Assembly: GCA_030272155.1 (NCBI GenBank)
Contig: CP126205.1
Span: 3,708,501-3,772,500, forward strand
Direction of reading: 5' to 3'
DNA from: Tetradesmus obliquus
Taxonomy: Eukaryota > Chlorophyta > Chlorophyceae > Sphaeropleales > Scenedesmaceae
Length of the DNA stretch: 64,000 nucleotides
The notes beneath the pieces are model-generated. The model made no database searches and was not told the origin of the DNA. It saw only the letters and a program-made list of their open reading frames with translations. The position numbers and the translations under genes are program-made. How positions within the stretch are numbered: position 1 is the first letter of the stretch; each line of letters begins with the position of its first letter. Below are positions 1 to 30,196 of the stretch, piece by piece.

Positions 1-202
1 CACATCGGACAAACGGTACTGTCGTCAGGTTTGATACATAGGCAAGAGCAGCAGTACCCTCCTCACTCTGCACTGCGGCAACAACAGGCTCGCAACAGTG
101 GCCTGCTCAGCCCGCGGGCTGCCGCCCTGTGCCATGGTGTCACTCGTGCACTGCTAACAGATAATCATGTCGAACTGTTTCAGAATGTTATGCTGTAGGC
201 TG

Positions 203-420
203 CGCCCCGCCTGCAAGCATTTGTGGGTTCTGTGCCTGCTGCCCTGCAGGGCCCTGGGCCAGGGTCTGGGACAGCGTTATTCAAAAGCTGCCAACCATTT
301 AGCATCAAACATGCTGCTCAACAACATGCTCTCCACTGGTACCCACCTGCTAGCATCTGTGGGTTCTGTTGTTGTTGTTGCCCTGCAGGGCCCTGCGCCA
401 GGGTCTGGGACAGTGCTGAG
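203..420 (-). repeat. Duplicated 3' terminal exon segment
   Basis: Two copies of a segment encoding LSQTLAQGPAGQQ then QNPQMLAGG lie at about 355-415 and 203-275. They differ in the number of Gln codons and each ends in its own stop, TGA at 318 and TAA near 195. The second copy lies downstream of the gene's stop, so it is untranslated unless alternatively spliced. Confidence 0.6.
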
Positions 421-468
421 CCCAGCGCGTTAACAGCCATGGCAGCCTCACGCGAGCTGCGTGCTGCA

Positions 469-520
<52 letters not shown>

Positions 521-1926
521 CCAGCAGCAGCTTCAAGAAGCGCACACGAAAGTCCACAAACCGCCCATGGGCATTGCAGAGCTGCCAACATGTTGACAGC
601 ACCCAGCTCGACTGTTTGCCCATGCCACAACTTGTCTGCAAAGAGCATACAGCTGCAGCAGCAACTTGTGCATCCGCTGCTGGCCGGACTTACTACACGC
701 ACCATCAAGCTAGCCCCATATCCTCACCTGCGCCCACAGCCGCGCCTTCAAGCACCGCTAGTTTGTCCTCAATCGCTGCTGGCCAACACAACACCTGACC
801 AAAAACAAATCGCCGCCAAGTAAGCCCCACATCCTCACCTGCGCCTACAGCCGCCCCCTCCAGCACCGCGAGTTTGTCTTCAATGGCTGCCAGCCGTGCA
901 GCAGCGGCAGACTGCGCCCGCGTCTCACGCCGCACCTGGCAGCAACAAACATCAACAGGCAGAGGAGCAAGCTTGATGTAAAGGCTGCCGCATACTTGCT
1001 GTGCTGTTATATGTGCAGCTGCCGGGGCCGCTGCTGCTGCTGCTTCTGCAAACAGCATCACGCATGGATACATACCCATAACTGTTCTGCTGCTGCACAT
1101 ACGTAGCTGAGCCGCGCTGCTGCTGGTGCAGCAGTGCCAGTTGTCACTGCATTCCCTGCTGCTGCTGCCCCCTGGAGCACCCTCTGGGCTACTTCAACAC
1201 TAACCACAACTGCTGGCATTAGCCCAGCGCCTCACTTCTTCACTTGCTGCAGATGCCTGCTGCTGCACCACAGCACGGCACCGCACATGATAATCCAGTT
1301 GCTGCTGCTGCTGCTGCAGCAGCAGCAGCTGGCTGCAGCCTGCTCGCTCAGCCCAGCTCCTCAATTGCTGCGGATGCATACCGCAGCAGTGCTGGAGCAG
1401 TGCTGTCCCTGCCTGCTGTCCTCAAACCACTACTACAGGTGCTGACCTGCACTCAGCCTCACTGCCTCGCCTCTCTGAGTGCCTTGCGCAGCTGTGCTAC
1501 GCTGTTTCTTGCACACACAAACTCGCGCCAGCACACCTCCACCTAGACCCTCACCTCTTCGATTGCTGCGGATGCCTCCCGCAGCAGTGCTGCACTGCCC
1601 TGACTGCTGCCCTTGCCACACCACACCATGTATGAACCCTGCAGTCACCCATAACTGCCTCACCTCTTCAATTGCTGCGGATGCCTCCCGCAGCAGTGCC
1701 GCACTGTCTCTGCCCAGTGAGCTGCTGAGCTCATTGAAGTACGCGCGGCCCTCCTGCAGGGACAGCGGCAGCGGTATGGGCAGCAGCATGCTGATATACA
1801 CTTGCAGCAGAAAGAGCAGCAGCATGCAGCAGCTTTTTATGCATGCAGCGCGCGCAAGGACATGCAGCATGTCGCTCTCAGTGAGTCCAGCTGGCACCTG
1901 CTATCCATGCACCACTGCTGTTACAA

Positions 1927-2002
<76 letters not shown>

Positions 2003-2131
2003 GGGCCTCACCTCGTTGCTCAGGTCCTCCTGCTGCAGTGCCGCTATCAGGGATACAACCGGCAGCACCAGAGGCATACAGTGCAGGTTCCAGCTGGCAC
2101 CTGCTGTCAATGCACTGCTGCTGGACCCAAC

Positions 2132-2163
<32 letters not shown>

Positions 2164-2807
2164 ATGCCTTTCTCTCCTACTTCTGCTGACTCACCTCATT
2201 GCTCAGGTCCTCCCGCTGCAGTGCTGCTATCAGAGATGCATCCGGCAGCACCAGCGGCATACAGTGTGGGTTCCAGCTGGCACCTACTGTCAAAGCACTG
2301 CTGCTGGACTCGACACTGCTGCTCCTGCTGTTGCTGCTGCTGCATGCCTTTCTGCTCCTGCTTCTTATGTCTCACCTCATTGCTCAGGTCCTCTCGTTGT
2401 AGTGCTGCTATCAGAGATACCACCGGCAGCACCAATGGCAGCACCAGCGCATATGTGGGAGCCACCAGCCCCAGCAGAGCAGCAAGAGCTCCTCCCACTG
2501 AGCCCAGCAGCGCAATGACATCTACTGCTGTCCATACGGAACGTTTAAGCTTGCTGCTTGTAGGTCCGGGGCCGCGGCTGCTTGCCCTGCATACGATGCT
2601 GCTGCTGCTGCTGCTGCTGCTCCTGCTGCTGCTGCAGTGGCTCAGGGGAGAGACAGGCCGGAGGACCGAGTTTGATAGGCTATTGAGGCGCTTAACTAAG
2701 ATCTTTCTATGCTTGTCGACGCGTGTTTGACCGCCTGCTCGCACAGCAAGTGCTGGGCAGCCGGAAGCGGGCCGGTGAGGTGTGCAGAGACGTTGCAACA
2801 GCATCAT
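318..2807 (-). CDS. Predicted plastid-targeted membrane protein with coiled coil (unknown family)
   Basis: No family recognised. The first exon (about 2360-2807) begins with an Arg/Ser-rich, acid-poor leader resembling a plastid transit peptide; VCRA at about residue 70 looks like a processing site. A strongly hydrophobic stretch follows, probably two membrane segments (from VDVIALLGSVGG to VVSLIAALQ), ending DLSNE before a GTGAGA donor. The next exons fit in phase 0: one starting EGRAYFNEL and ending SAAIEE (about 1677-1760), and one starting VRRETRAQ and ending VLEGAAVGAG (about 844-945). Both are Ala/Glu/Arg-rich and likely helical. The last exon lies after a sense (CTG)n tract and ends QNPQMLAGG before TGA at 318. 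Several exons have degenerate neighbouring copies. The role is inferred only: a plastid membrane-anchored protein with a stromal or lumenal coiled coil. Confidence 0.5.
461..523 (+). repeat. (AGC/CAG)n microsatellite
   Basis: About 20 uninterrupted trinucleotides. On the sense strand of the gene at 318-2807 this is (CTG)n, ending in TGCAG directly before the predicted last exon. Confidence 0.9.
715..900 (-). repeat. Duplicated exon 3' part (AAIEDKLAVLEG)
   Basis: AAIEDKLAVLEGAAVGAGED is encoded at about 840-900 and again at about 715-775, each followed by a GTGAGG-like donor. The second copy is downstream in the direction of transcription and holds only the exon's 3' part plus donor. Confidence 0.7.
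1345..1770 (-). repeat. Triplicated exon 3' part (LREASAAIEE)
   Basis: The functional exon at about 1677-1770 ends LREASAAIEE before GTGAGG. Shorter copies at about 1555-1600 and 1345-1400 repeat only this 3' part and donor; the last has a Tyr for Glu change. Confidence 0.7.
1930..2000 (+). repeat. (CTG)n microsatellite
   Basis: About 23 CTG/CTT-type triplets with one GTG interruption. In the antisense gene this is (CAG)n just after a donor, an exception to the (CTG)-before-acceptor pattern seen elsewhere. Confidence 0.9.
2010..2262 (-). repeat. Two extra copies of exon-1 3' end (LIAALQREDLSNE)
   Basis: The 3' end of the first exon, VLPVVSLIAALQ then DLSNE plus donor, recurs at about 2199-2262 and 2010-2090. 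Both copies lie downstream of the full exon. Each is followed by a sense (CAG)n run in the supposed intron. Confidence 0.75.
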
Positions 2808-3680
2808 TGCTCAAGCCGCGATGCCTGGTCACTTCAAGCCATAATACCTAAGACTTTACCACAGCACGCTGGCGGCACAGAGCTTCTAGCACAACAGACA
2901 ACAGCAGATCTTCATGACAGCTCTTGCCAGTGCTGCTCAAGCAGATTCACACACACCCATGAACATCGGCCATGAAAATTGCTTTTGATCAACATTTTAT
3001 GTACCATTTCATTGTGGCCAGGGTTTGAGGGTCGGTTGCATGCTACCATGTCATCTGGTTGTACTGCCTGTGCTGCTGTTACCTTCAAGCAAGGGGTCAG
3101 GGAGGAACGCGCCAACAGCCAGGACGGTGACAGCGCTCGACCAGAAAAGATACACAATTCACCCATTTTTTTGTCCACGTATGCTGTGCTTAAGCTCTCA
3201 TCAGGCAAGCATACAGTGTGACAGCAATCACGGCAATGCTGTGCTACTGCCAGCACTACGGCCAGTTGAGCTCTGCTACTGCCAGGTCTGACACCCCAGT
3301 GTGCTGCCCTGCGCAAAATCCTGCTGCAATGACAAGAGTAAGCACCACCCGCATGCTCAACGTGAAATGGCTCAAAAAAGCTTGTACCAAACATGGAAAC
3401 CTGTTGCTGTGTGGCCAGCCAGTCACTGGGTGGGGTTTCGCCCCTGCTGGTAACAAAAACAACCTTTCAAAGGCACAAACAGACACAGAATGTCCCTCAC
3501 ATCAGGCTGCAGTCCAGTAAAGTGAGTCACGCCACTGCGTTGGCATGCCGCATGTGATGCGGCAAGCAACCAGCAGCCGGCACTGACATGGGCAATCACC
3601 CGTGCACAAATCTGTCACCGAATGCAAAACACACACCAGCAGCTTCAAGCACAAGGTGGCACACAACAGCCAAAACAAGC
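2808..3680. other. Intergenic, no gene recognised
   Basis: It lies between the divergent side of the first gene and the 3' end of the LRR pseudogene. Short open frames exist on both strands but show no domain, splice logic or biased composition. Confidence 0.5.
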
Positions 3681-6022
3681 TCAGCGCCGCATGCCACCAG
3701 ACACCACCAGTCTGCGAGCGTACCCATAGTAATCAACATTGCAGCTAGTCCTGTCCAGGCGGCTGCGCTGCAGCACCTGCGCCATCTGCTGCTCCAGCTG
3801 CTGCTCCGGCCGTGGGTACTCCGCCTCTAGCTGCAGCGGCCTTGGCTGCAGCCACATAGGCAGCTGCACATTCATTTCCCTCAAGCATGGCAGCCGGACG
3901 ACAGCTGATGCCAACACTAACATGCCGGCAATGCTATGGTAACGCGCTGGCGGTGGCCGAAGCAGCTCTGCGGCATACTCTTCGTCATCTGATCCCTCCT
4001 TCTGCAGCTGCTGGTGCTGCTGCTTTGCGCACTCCTCAGCCTCTGCTGCTGCCGCAGGGTGCACAGGTGTGAGCATCTCTTCGTCGCCCAGGAGCTCAGG
4101 GCCATTCAAATCCAACTCCTGCAGTGCTGTGAGTGGCTGCAGCACTGCTGCCAGCTGTGCACAGGTGGCCTCCAGCCGGATGGGTGAGTCGCCTGCATCC
4201 CTGTTGAATGACATCGTAAGGGACTGCAGCAGCGTCATCTTGCTGAGAGCGTGCAGTGCTGCTGCTGACATTAGTGCACAATGCGTGCCACTGCCATAGC
4301 AGCCATGGTTTCGGGAGCCAAAAAGCTTCAAGTTTGTCAGCGGCAGCACACCCCATGCCGGCTCAATGCCTGCTGCAAACGAGGCTTCCGCATTATAGTC
4401 TGCAAAGCGCACAGCCGTCAAGTGCTGCAGGTTGGTCAGCTGCCGCATCTCCGCTGCTGCTGGCGGTGGCACACAAAAAGTCATATCCAGATCCTCCAAA
4501 GATGTGAGTCTCAGCAGCGGCTGCACGCTGCAAGCAGCAGCCGCAATTTCGTACGTCCAGTTCACAGCGCGCAGGCTCATGGGTAGTTCATCTGAAGCCA
4601 ACATGATGTTGCGCCTGCCCTCCAAGTAGGTGAGCGCTGTCGAGTGACCTAGCTGCAGCGGCAGTGGCTGCTCAGGATCTTCCTGCTGCTGCTGCTGCTG
4701 CTGCCGCCGCCGCCGCTGCTGCTCTGCAGGGTCTGCACATGGACCCCTGGAGATGCACACCACCAGCCGCTGCAGCTGTGGCAGCTGCAGGTGTGCTAGC
4801 TGGCAAGCTTTCACACAGTCCAGCTTCAGAACCGTCAGCTGCTGCAGGGCTGACATGGGGCGAAGTGCGTGGCTGCTGCAGTCAGCCAGATCAGCACCGT
4901 CCTCCAGCTAAGGCAGCACTTTGAGGCTGCGCAGAGCTGTGAGGCCGCACAGCACTGCCAGGTGCTTTGGATGCTTGAACTCCAGGCTGCACACCAGCCG
5001 CGTCAGGGTAGCTGCGGGCAGCTGCTTCAGAAGCACGCCTGGCAGTGGCACTGCTTGGAACACGCCTCCTAATGGGTGGCAGCACAGGGCCTGCAACTTC
5101 CAGCTGCTGTATGGTGCTGTGCTGACGATGTGCGGCGTTGCTGCTTTCGCTGTACTGCTTTCTGTGGGTTGGCCTGCCTTGTCTGGTGCGGCTGCTGCTG
5201 CCGCTCGCTGTGGTGGTGGTGCAGCCTTCACTCCTTCTGCTATAGCTTCCATGGCTTTGTTCCACAACTTCTTGTCTAGGTGAAACCAGGCAGAAGCGCT
5301 GTCATTCTGAGCCGAGATGTTGGAAAGCCCAAGACATCATATGATGCGGCCATGCAGCTGCAGCCATGTTGCTAGGCGCAGCAGTGCCTTGTGGTCACAT
5401 TCAATGTTCACTGTCACATCCAGCTGCTGCAGCAGTGGCGGAAGCTAAACAGCTGAATTGGAGGAACCGCCTGTAGGCGCAGCTCTGTCAGCTGCTGCAG
5501 CCTTTCAATGGGTGCCAAGACGTGCTCCCCTTCGTATCTTGCAGCATAGGCGCCTGAAAGGTCCAGCATCTTCAGGCTTGTTGGTCGGTGCTGCAAGATG
5601 CCAGCTGGCCAGAAGCTGCTCTTCATGGTGAAGCGCTGCAGCCCCTGCATGTGCTGCTGCTGTTGAAGCATGGTTTCTGCAAGAGTGCTGACTGCTGGCC
5701 CTTCCCTCAAGCAAAACCCATGCCCGTTAGACAGCTGCAGCTCCAGCCCTTGCAGGAGCCCCGCATGCCGCTGAAGCCAGCTGGCAAACGCGATAGCGTG
5801 CTCCATGCTCTGCGTGCGCAGTACTGCTGTCCTTTGTCCTGCACACTGGCGAGCTGCCTCTGCCTGCAGCACCTTGCAGGACTGCAGGAGCCTAAGCAGC
5901 ACATCCTGGTTCTGGCTGACAGCTATGTCGCCCAGTAAGGCTGCCTGCAGTTCTGCACACTGCTGCAGAGGGCTGTGCTGCTGTCTTGTACTGCTATAGT
6001 GTCTGGCATGGCTGCTTGACAT
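3681..6022 (-). pseudogene. Broken leucine-rich-repeat-like (RNI-type) gene
   Basis: The product is a repeat protein of the kind abundant in green algae, with units such as LQQLTELRL, LTALRSL and LPQLQRLV. It aligns along its whole length with the paralogue at 7523-10036. Relative to that copy the frame is interrupted at least three times: a shift near 5445 in the stretch matching PPLLQQLDVTV, a shift/TGA near 5340, and an in-frame TAG near 4916 after SLKVLP. The fragments lie at 5414-6022, 4908-5267 and 3681-4856. There are no plausible introns at the breaks, which are single-base or nonsense differences. The start is placed at the Met aligning with the paralogue's (MSSSHARH versus MPSGHARL). 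A poly-Gln/Arg loop sits near 4690-4720. Sequencing error is the alternative to pseudogenisation. Confidence 0.7.
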
Positions 6023-7522
6023 GTTTGTTTTTGCCGTATGAAGACTCGACGCCTGCAACAACAACCGGAATATAATTTCATATCAGAAGCTAGGCAGCGA
6101 GCCTGGTGTACCGCACGCAGAGCGTGAATCCGACAGTTGACCGTTGCAAAGAACAGCTGCCTCGGCCCAGCAGGCGACGACATCGCACATTTAAACAGAA
6201 GCGTTTGATTCTCACCGATTTAAAGCCTTTTTCGGGTCACAAGCTGGTCGGCGTCAGCACATGGGAGGTAAGGCGTATAAGTACATGCTGTTTTGTAATG
6301 CCCAGCCCATGGCATCCGCGGAGCACTGAGCTGGTTTTCAACACATTCAATAGCCTGTAGGAAAACAATCCGCTGCCACAACGGAAAAGTGCGCATCAGA
6401 CATGCCGGTGTTAGTGACTGCTGTCATGTGACGGTTACATGTCGTTAGGTCATGCTGTAGGTCGCAGGTTTTCAGGCCAGCTTCAGCCAGCTGCCCGCAG
6501 CTCGCAGCACGTGAGAGAGGGCTGTGGCGCAGGTGGAGGTCTGGACCAGAGCAATCCTGAATTGTCAGCAGTGTTACGACTGTTACGACTGGGAAAAGTT
6601 AAAACAACAAAAGTCAATATCAATACTAGCTTGCAAGAAACTGGACAGGCTAGTGGTGTGCAATGAGCTGCATGCAGTGTGCAAAAACTGCAACAAGCTG
6701 CGCGATACAAGAACAGTCAGAACTGGCCTGTGCTGTCTGAGGCCTTGGCAGGAGCATACACACTGCACACTCATCATCGGCAACTCAACCACCGACTGCC
6801 CATCACCCACACTGCACCTCAGACGGCAAAAGCAAAGGTCCCCAAGCATGCGTGTGGGACCAGCCATACTTCGTTGGTGTGAATAGCACACCGGCGACGC
6901 TTCAGTCAAACAGACGGCCATTGCCAGCTGCAGGTGCTCTGGTTGCAGGCCTGATGGATGCTCTGCAGTTTGTGTGCTCTGCAGTTTGTGCTATTTCACT
7001 ATGGCATGCCAGTGTGGCTGCGCAGCCACGGCCATCAACTGCCAGCCATGATAATGTGCCAGTATGCGGCTTAAGCAGCAAGCAGTGTAAAAACCGTCAA
7101 TAGCCAACCTTCTTGCTCAGCCCCACTCACATGCCGTGGGCAAGTAGGCTACATACTGGAAACAGCTGCAACCAAAGGGACCTGACACAATCCTACTGCA
7201 CATTGGCGCAAATTGTCCGCAACACTTGCCATCAAACATCAGGCAGCCCCAAAGGCATCACTTCACTCGCGCAACTTCGTGCTGCTGGGCATGCACGGCG
7301 CATGCATGTCTCATGCCACCAGCAGCATACAACAACTTGCACAAACATATCAAGCGCGGCCCTGACAGATACAAAACCACTCCCACATCCTATGTACCAG
7401 GTGACTAGCAACAGCTTGAGCCCAGCTCCAGCCCACTGCTAGCGACCAGACACCATCACCACATGCCCTTGCTTCCAGTCAGCCAGCGAGCACTCCATGT
7501 TCACATGGCAGCACTGCAGCTG
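6023..7522. other. Intergenic between LRR paralogues, no gene recognised
   Basis: It contains the 5' flank of the broken LRR gene and the 3' flank of its paralogue. A 120-codon frame on the + strand at 6524-6886 has no recognisable feature. Confidence 0.5.
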
Positions 7523-10036
7523 CTACCCCAGCTGCCGCAGCGCCTCTGGCTGCACTGCCGCCGGCTGCAGCCGCACAGGCAGCTGCAGCTGCAGCGCCTC
7601 CAAGCGGGGCAGGCTGCAGATGGCAGAGGACAGCGCCAACACGCCAGCAGCACTGTGGTACCATTCTGGCTGCGCTCCCTGCAGCCATGCAGCATGCTGC
7701 TCCTTAAATGATGTCTCGGCCTTCTGCTGCTGCTGTTGCTGCAGCCAGTCACCAGCAGCCTGTTGCGCTGTTTTGGACGGTGTCATCTTCTGTTGTTCTT
7801 CTGGCTGTGACTGTGGCAGCTCTGCGTCATACATCTCCTCATCTGGTGCCTCCAGTACCAGCTGCTGCAGCTGCAGAACTGCTTTGGGCCAATTGCCAAT
7901 AGCCTCTCCTGTTGCTGTGAACTGCTGTGGCGTGAACTGCTGTGACGTGATCTGCAGCTGTTGTGAAGAACTGCTGTGAACTGCGGCACCAGCAGCCTGC
8001 TTCGCTGTTGTGGGGTGTGTTGGCGTCCGCTGCTCTTGCAGCACGTCAGGCAGGAGGGCCAGGCTCCTCAGTGTCAAGCGCTGCAGCGCTATGAGGGGCT
8101 GCACTGCCGCTGCCAGCTCAGGAAACGTGGTCTCCACCAGCATGCGCTTGGACAGCCCAGTAAATGTATTGCCGTGCCTGTTGCAGGACAGCGTGAGGGT
8201 CTCTAGCATCGTCATCTGGCTGAGCGCACGCACTGCCGCTGCTGGCAGCAGCGGGCGGGCAGCGGCGCTGCCATCTGCGAAGCTACCAAGCTCCAAGCGT
8301 GTCAGCTGCGGCACAGCCCATGCCGGCTCACCCCCAGGCCCAGCTGTAGCGTCCACATTCATGTCCTCATAGCTCACCGCCTTCAAGTGCTGCAGGCTGG
8401 TCAGCTGCCGCATCTCCGCTGCTGGTGGCGGGGGTGTATTATTGAAGGTCATGTTCAGCCGCTCCAGCAAGGTGAGCTTCAGCAGCGGCTGAACACTGCA
8501 GGCAACGGTCCTGCCGCTGTCATTGGGATCGAAGGTCCACTTCAGGGCCTGCAGGCTGGTGGGCAGATCGTCTGAAGGCAGCATGATGCTGCCGCGGAAC
8601 TCGAGGTAAGTGAGTGAGGCAAGACCTCCTAGCTCCAGTGGCTGCAGAGGTGCCACTAGCTCACCCTGCTGTTGCTGCTGCTGCTGCTGCTGCTGCTGAT
8701 CTGCCAGGTCTCCAGATGCACGCCTGCAGATGAAGGCCACCAGGCGCTGCAGCTGTGGCAGCTGCAGGTGTGCCAGCTGCTGAACCGACACACGCCTAAG
8801 CTTCAAGGCGGTCAAGCGCTGCAGGGATGACATGGGGCTCAGCACATCGCTGCCGCACTTGACTAGCTCCGCCGCCTCCGCACCGACAGTCGTAAGAGGG
8901 ACCACATCGAGGCTGCGCAGCGCTGTCAGGCCACACAGTGCAGCCAGGTGCTGCGGCTCATCATACTCCAAGCTGCACACCAGCTGCGTCAGGGTTGCTG
9001 CTGGCAGCTGCTGCAGGAACAGGCCTGGCAGTGGTACTGCTCGGAAGTTATCTGATGGCCGGGCGCATTGCAACACCTCCATCCTACAGCGGCCAGGTGG
9101 TGGAGTGGCAGCGTTGCGCAGCAAACCTGCTGTTGCGCATGCTGTGGTGTTTGCTGTGTGGTGCCCTGCCTCCTTTGGTGCTACTGCAGCTACTACCGGT
9201 GCTGCAGACTTGAGGCGTTGAGCTACAACCGCCATGGCTGCGGCCCACTGAGCGATGCCCGCGCCAGGGTTGTTGCCGTCTCCAGCCACGCTTGACAGCA
9301 TGCCTGATAGCCCAAGGCGCCTGATGATGTGGACATGCTGCGGCAGCCAGCTTGCCAGATCCAGTAGAGCCGCAACCTGCATCCCAAGCTCCACTGTCAC
9401 ATCCAGCTGCTGCAGCAGCGGCGGCAGCGTCATGGGGAACAGCTGGGCTGCAGACACCCGCCCTAGGTGCAGCTCTGTCAGCTGCTGCAGCCGTGCGATG
9501 GGTGCCAAGGAGAACGTCAGCTTCTTGGGTGCTGCAGGGTCGTAAAGGTGTATGTCCAGCCTTTTCATAGTTGTCGGAAGTTCCTACAGGATGCTAGCTG
9601 CCCAGGAGCCGCCGCTCAGCTTGAAGCGCTGCAGGCCCTGCATGCACTGCTGCTGCTCATACATAGCATCTTCAAGAGCTTCAAATGCTGGCGCCATGCC
9701 GGACTCAGCATCAAGTTTTGAAGGCACCTTTGAAGGTAGCGACAGCCTGATCCCTTGCAGGAGCCCTGCGTGGCGCTGCAGCCAGCTGGCAAAGGCCAAA
9801 GCTTGCTCTGCATGCTGCACGTGCAGCTTTGCTGTCATCTTTCCTGTGCACTGTCGAGCTACCTCTGCACGCAGCTCCTTGCAGGACTGCAGGAGCTTTA
9901 GCAACACTCTTTGGCTGCGGTTGACACACCAGTTGCTCAATAGCGCTTCCTGCAGCTCTGCACACTGCAGCAGAGGGCTCTGCTGCTGTCCTACAGCTAT
10001 AGTGCTGTTGCCAAGCCTTGCATGGCCGCTTGGCAT
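7523..10036 (-). CDS. Leucine-rich-repeat-like (RNI-type) protein with one in-frame TAG
   Basis: The reading frame spans about 840 codons apart from one TAG at 9584-9586. The paralogue has CAG (Gln, in GILQHR) at the homologous site, so a single C-to-T change explains the stop. The N-terminal part (about 150 residues) is helical and Ala/Gln-rich. The rest has irregular leucine-rich repeats: LTELHLG, LTRLELG, LTALKLRRV, LEALQLQLP. Poly-Gln lies near 8655-8700 and a Gln-rich region near 7730-7800. Such repeats usually bind proteins; no F-box, kinase or NB domain is visible. The start is the Met aligned with the paralogue; a Met eight codons upstream (10060) is possible. The options are a true nonsense allele, readthrough, or a base-calling error. 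Confidence 0.65.
9584..9586 (-). other. In-frame TAG in LRR gene (Gln codon in paralogue)
   Basis: The sense codon is TAG between GSWAASIL and ELPTTMKRL. The frame continues for about 680 codons beyond it. Confidence 0.8.
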
Positions 10037-11160
10037 GTTGCTGTTGCTGTACGAAGACATGAAGCCTGCAAACGCATAACAAACAGCGGAAAGCTAGCAT
10101 GATTGCACCATGCCCCGTGCACCGGGCTGTGCAAGCCTGGAGACAGAACTCGAGCCCCACTGGACCGTTTGAAGGAGCTGCAGGCCACCCCAAAAAGCAT
10201 TGACAAGAAAACGATCACACGTCGAGTTTCAACGCTCACCAAGCCTAGAGCATCGAAGAAGCTTGCTCAGCGCAAGGGCACGAAACAAGGCGGGAATGCT
10301 GTTCTGCGCTGCTTCTACTATCACGGGACGCGTAGCATTATTGGACGCCAGTTATATAATCAGAATTTCAGACATTTCAAGTTGGTTTGATGTTTGCTCG
10401 GCAGTGCTGTCACTGCAAATCGTGTTTCAGGCCAGGTGGTGTGTTAGTGAGAGACGTCCCCGACGGCAATTCACGATCAGTTAGATACTGCCATCCACCG
10501 CAGCATTGAGCAGTTGCTATAAGCTCTGTGTTGCATTTGATTGCATCCACATGGCATGCATGCATGCATGCATGCATGCATGCACAGATTCGCCTGTTCT
10601 TCAAGTATCAGCACATATTGCAACACAACTATTGCAGCTGCTCTGTTCTGTTGTCACAGTCCTGCAGGACAGCTGCCAACCCTCAACCAGGGCCGGTCTT
10701 GCCTTGGCTTTAACGTCATTGAATGCGATCTGCATGGACATCCCAGCGCTTGCTGACAGTGTTTCGTGCTGCCTAGAGCGTTTGATGAAACTTCCAAGTT
10801 GTGGGCTGCAATACAGTGCAACTGAGCATGCTGCATTCACACTAGAGATGGTTGCAGGAGTACGCCCATTGCATCTGCCAAGTATGTACCAGAGCGCCCT
10901 AGAAACGACCTGCGCAGCTGCTGCTTGATAGCAGATCCTCAGCAATGCTCATTGTTCACCGTTTATTTGCCCTAGGCATTGCCTGGCAGCCACCACTAAC
11001 AAACTCTTGCCGGCACGATGTCTCTTGCGTCATAAAAGAGCCGCCGTCCATGCCCTGTCATGCAGCATGATGCACTAACAGGTAGTCGCAACAAACACAA
11101 CCTGAAATTAGCCGCTAACCATGCAGCCCCATCATGTGGCATGATGCACTGACAGGTATT
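10037..11160. other. Intergenic with a (TGCA)n tract and a possible small ORF
   Basis: A 140-codon frame on the + strand (10506-10928) has a Leu/Ala-rich, helix-compatible second half, but no domain or splice context supports it. Near 11065-11095 and 11130-11160 a 30-bp motif (catgatgcact.acaggta) is directly repeated. Confidence 0.4.
10554..10584. repeat. (TGCA)n tetranucleotide repeat
   Basis: About 7.5 uninterrupted TGCA units. The motif is self-complementary, so either strand can fold into a hairpin. Confidence 0.95.
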
Positions 11161-11902
11161 CACAACAACTAAAGCAACAGATACTGGTCAAAGTCCAAAC
11201 GCCAGCTTATTCCCACCCACAGGCAATAGAACCCAATCCAGTTGCTACCACGGGGGCTAACACACCCCTGGCGCACCCACCCTTCACAAACCAGAGAGGT
11301 AGCAATCAACATCTTGCAAAAGAGCCGTGTTGCTTGCAGCTGCCCACAGCTGCCGCGGCAGTGATCTGCTGAACGTTCCTCCAGCTGTACATGTACATGT
11401 GTGTGCGCCATCATCATCATGTGTGTGCGTCTCACCCCAACAGGAGCACTGCACCATGGATGCGCCCAAACTGCAGTGCGGGCTGCAACAAAGCCCGCCA
11501 ATAATCCTGCAATCACAGCACCAAATTCAGCACAAATTGCACGCCGTCGCCCCCTCCACCAAGTCACACCCTCAGCCTCAGCACCCTCAAACCCCTGTAG
11601 CCTGAAACAGGCACAAGCGCAAGCACAGCACATCTGCTGCGCACAACACACACCGGCACCAGCACATGCTGCTGCTTGCCACAACCTCCTCACAACCAAT
11701 AATATTCTCGTTGCAGCCCCATGCATTGAGATTCTTTCAGAAATCCCAAACCTGACACCTTCCTGCAACCCTTTGCTGGGACACCACACCTCAAGAAAGC
11801 CTTCCCCACAATCAAAACCCCGCACCCCAGCACACACAGCCTCTGCTGACTCAGGAGCAGCTGCCACAGCACTGCCGCATGCTCAGCATTAAACCGTCCT
11901 CA
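11161..11902. other. Probable 3' flank of the long antisense gene
   Basis: The region is Cys/Pro/Ala-rich in all frames, with long but low-complexity open frames on both strands. No domain was recognised. It lies directly downstream of the last plausible exon of the BAR gene. Confidence 0.35.

Positions 11903-30196
<18,294 letters not shown>

Noticed and set aside
4908-9586. Nuclear code in which TAG means Gln (as in some ulvophytes)
   Set aside because: A CAG-to-TAG site exists, but the sister copy also has a TGA and frameshifts, the ZIP terminal-exon copy ends properly in TAG, and other genes have no internal TAG.
10506-10928. Small protein-coding gene of 140 codons
   Set aside because: It starts within the (TGCA)n tract, has no recognisable domain and no splice or promoter support; left as a remark only.
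11169-11892. Genes on either strand of 11169-11892 (232 and 163 codons)
   Set aside because: Overlapping low-complexity frames on both strands with no domain or splice support.
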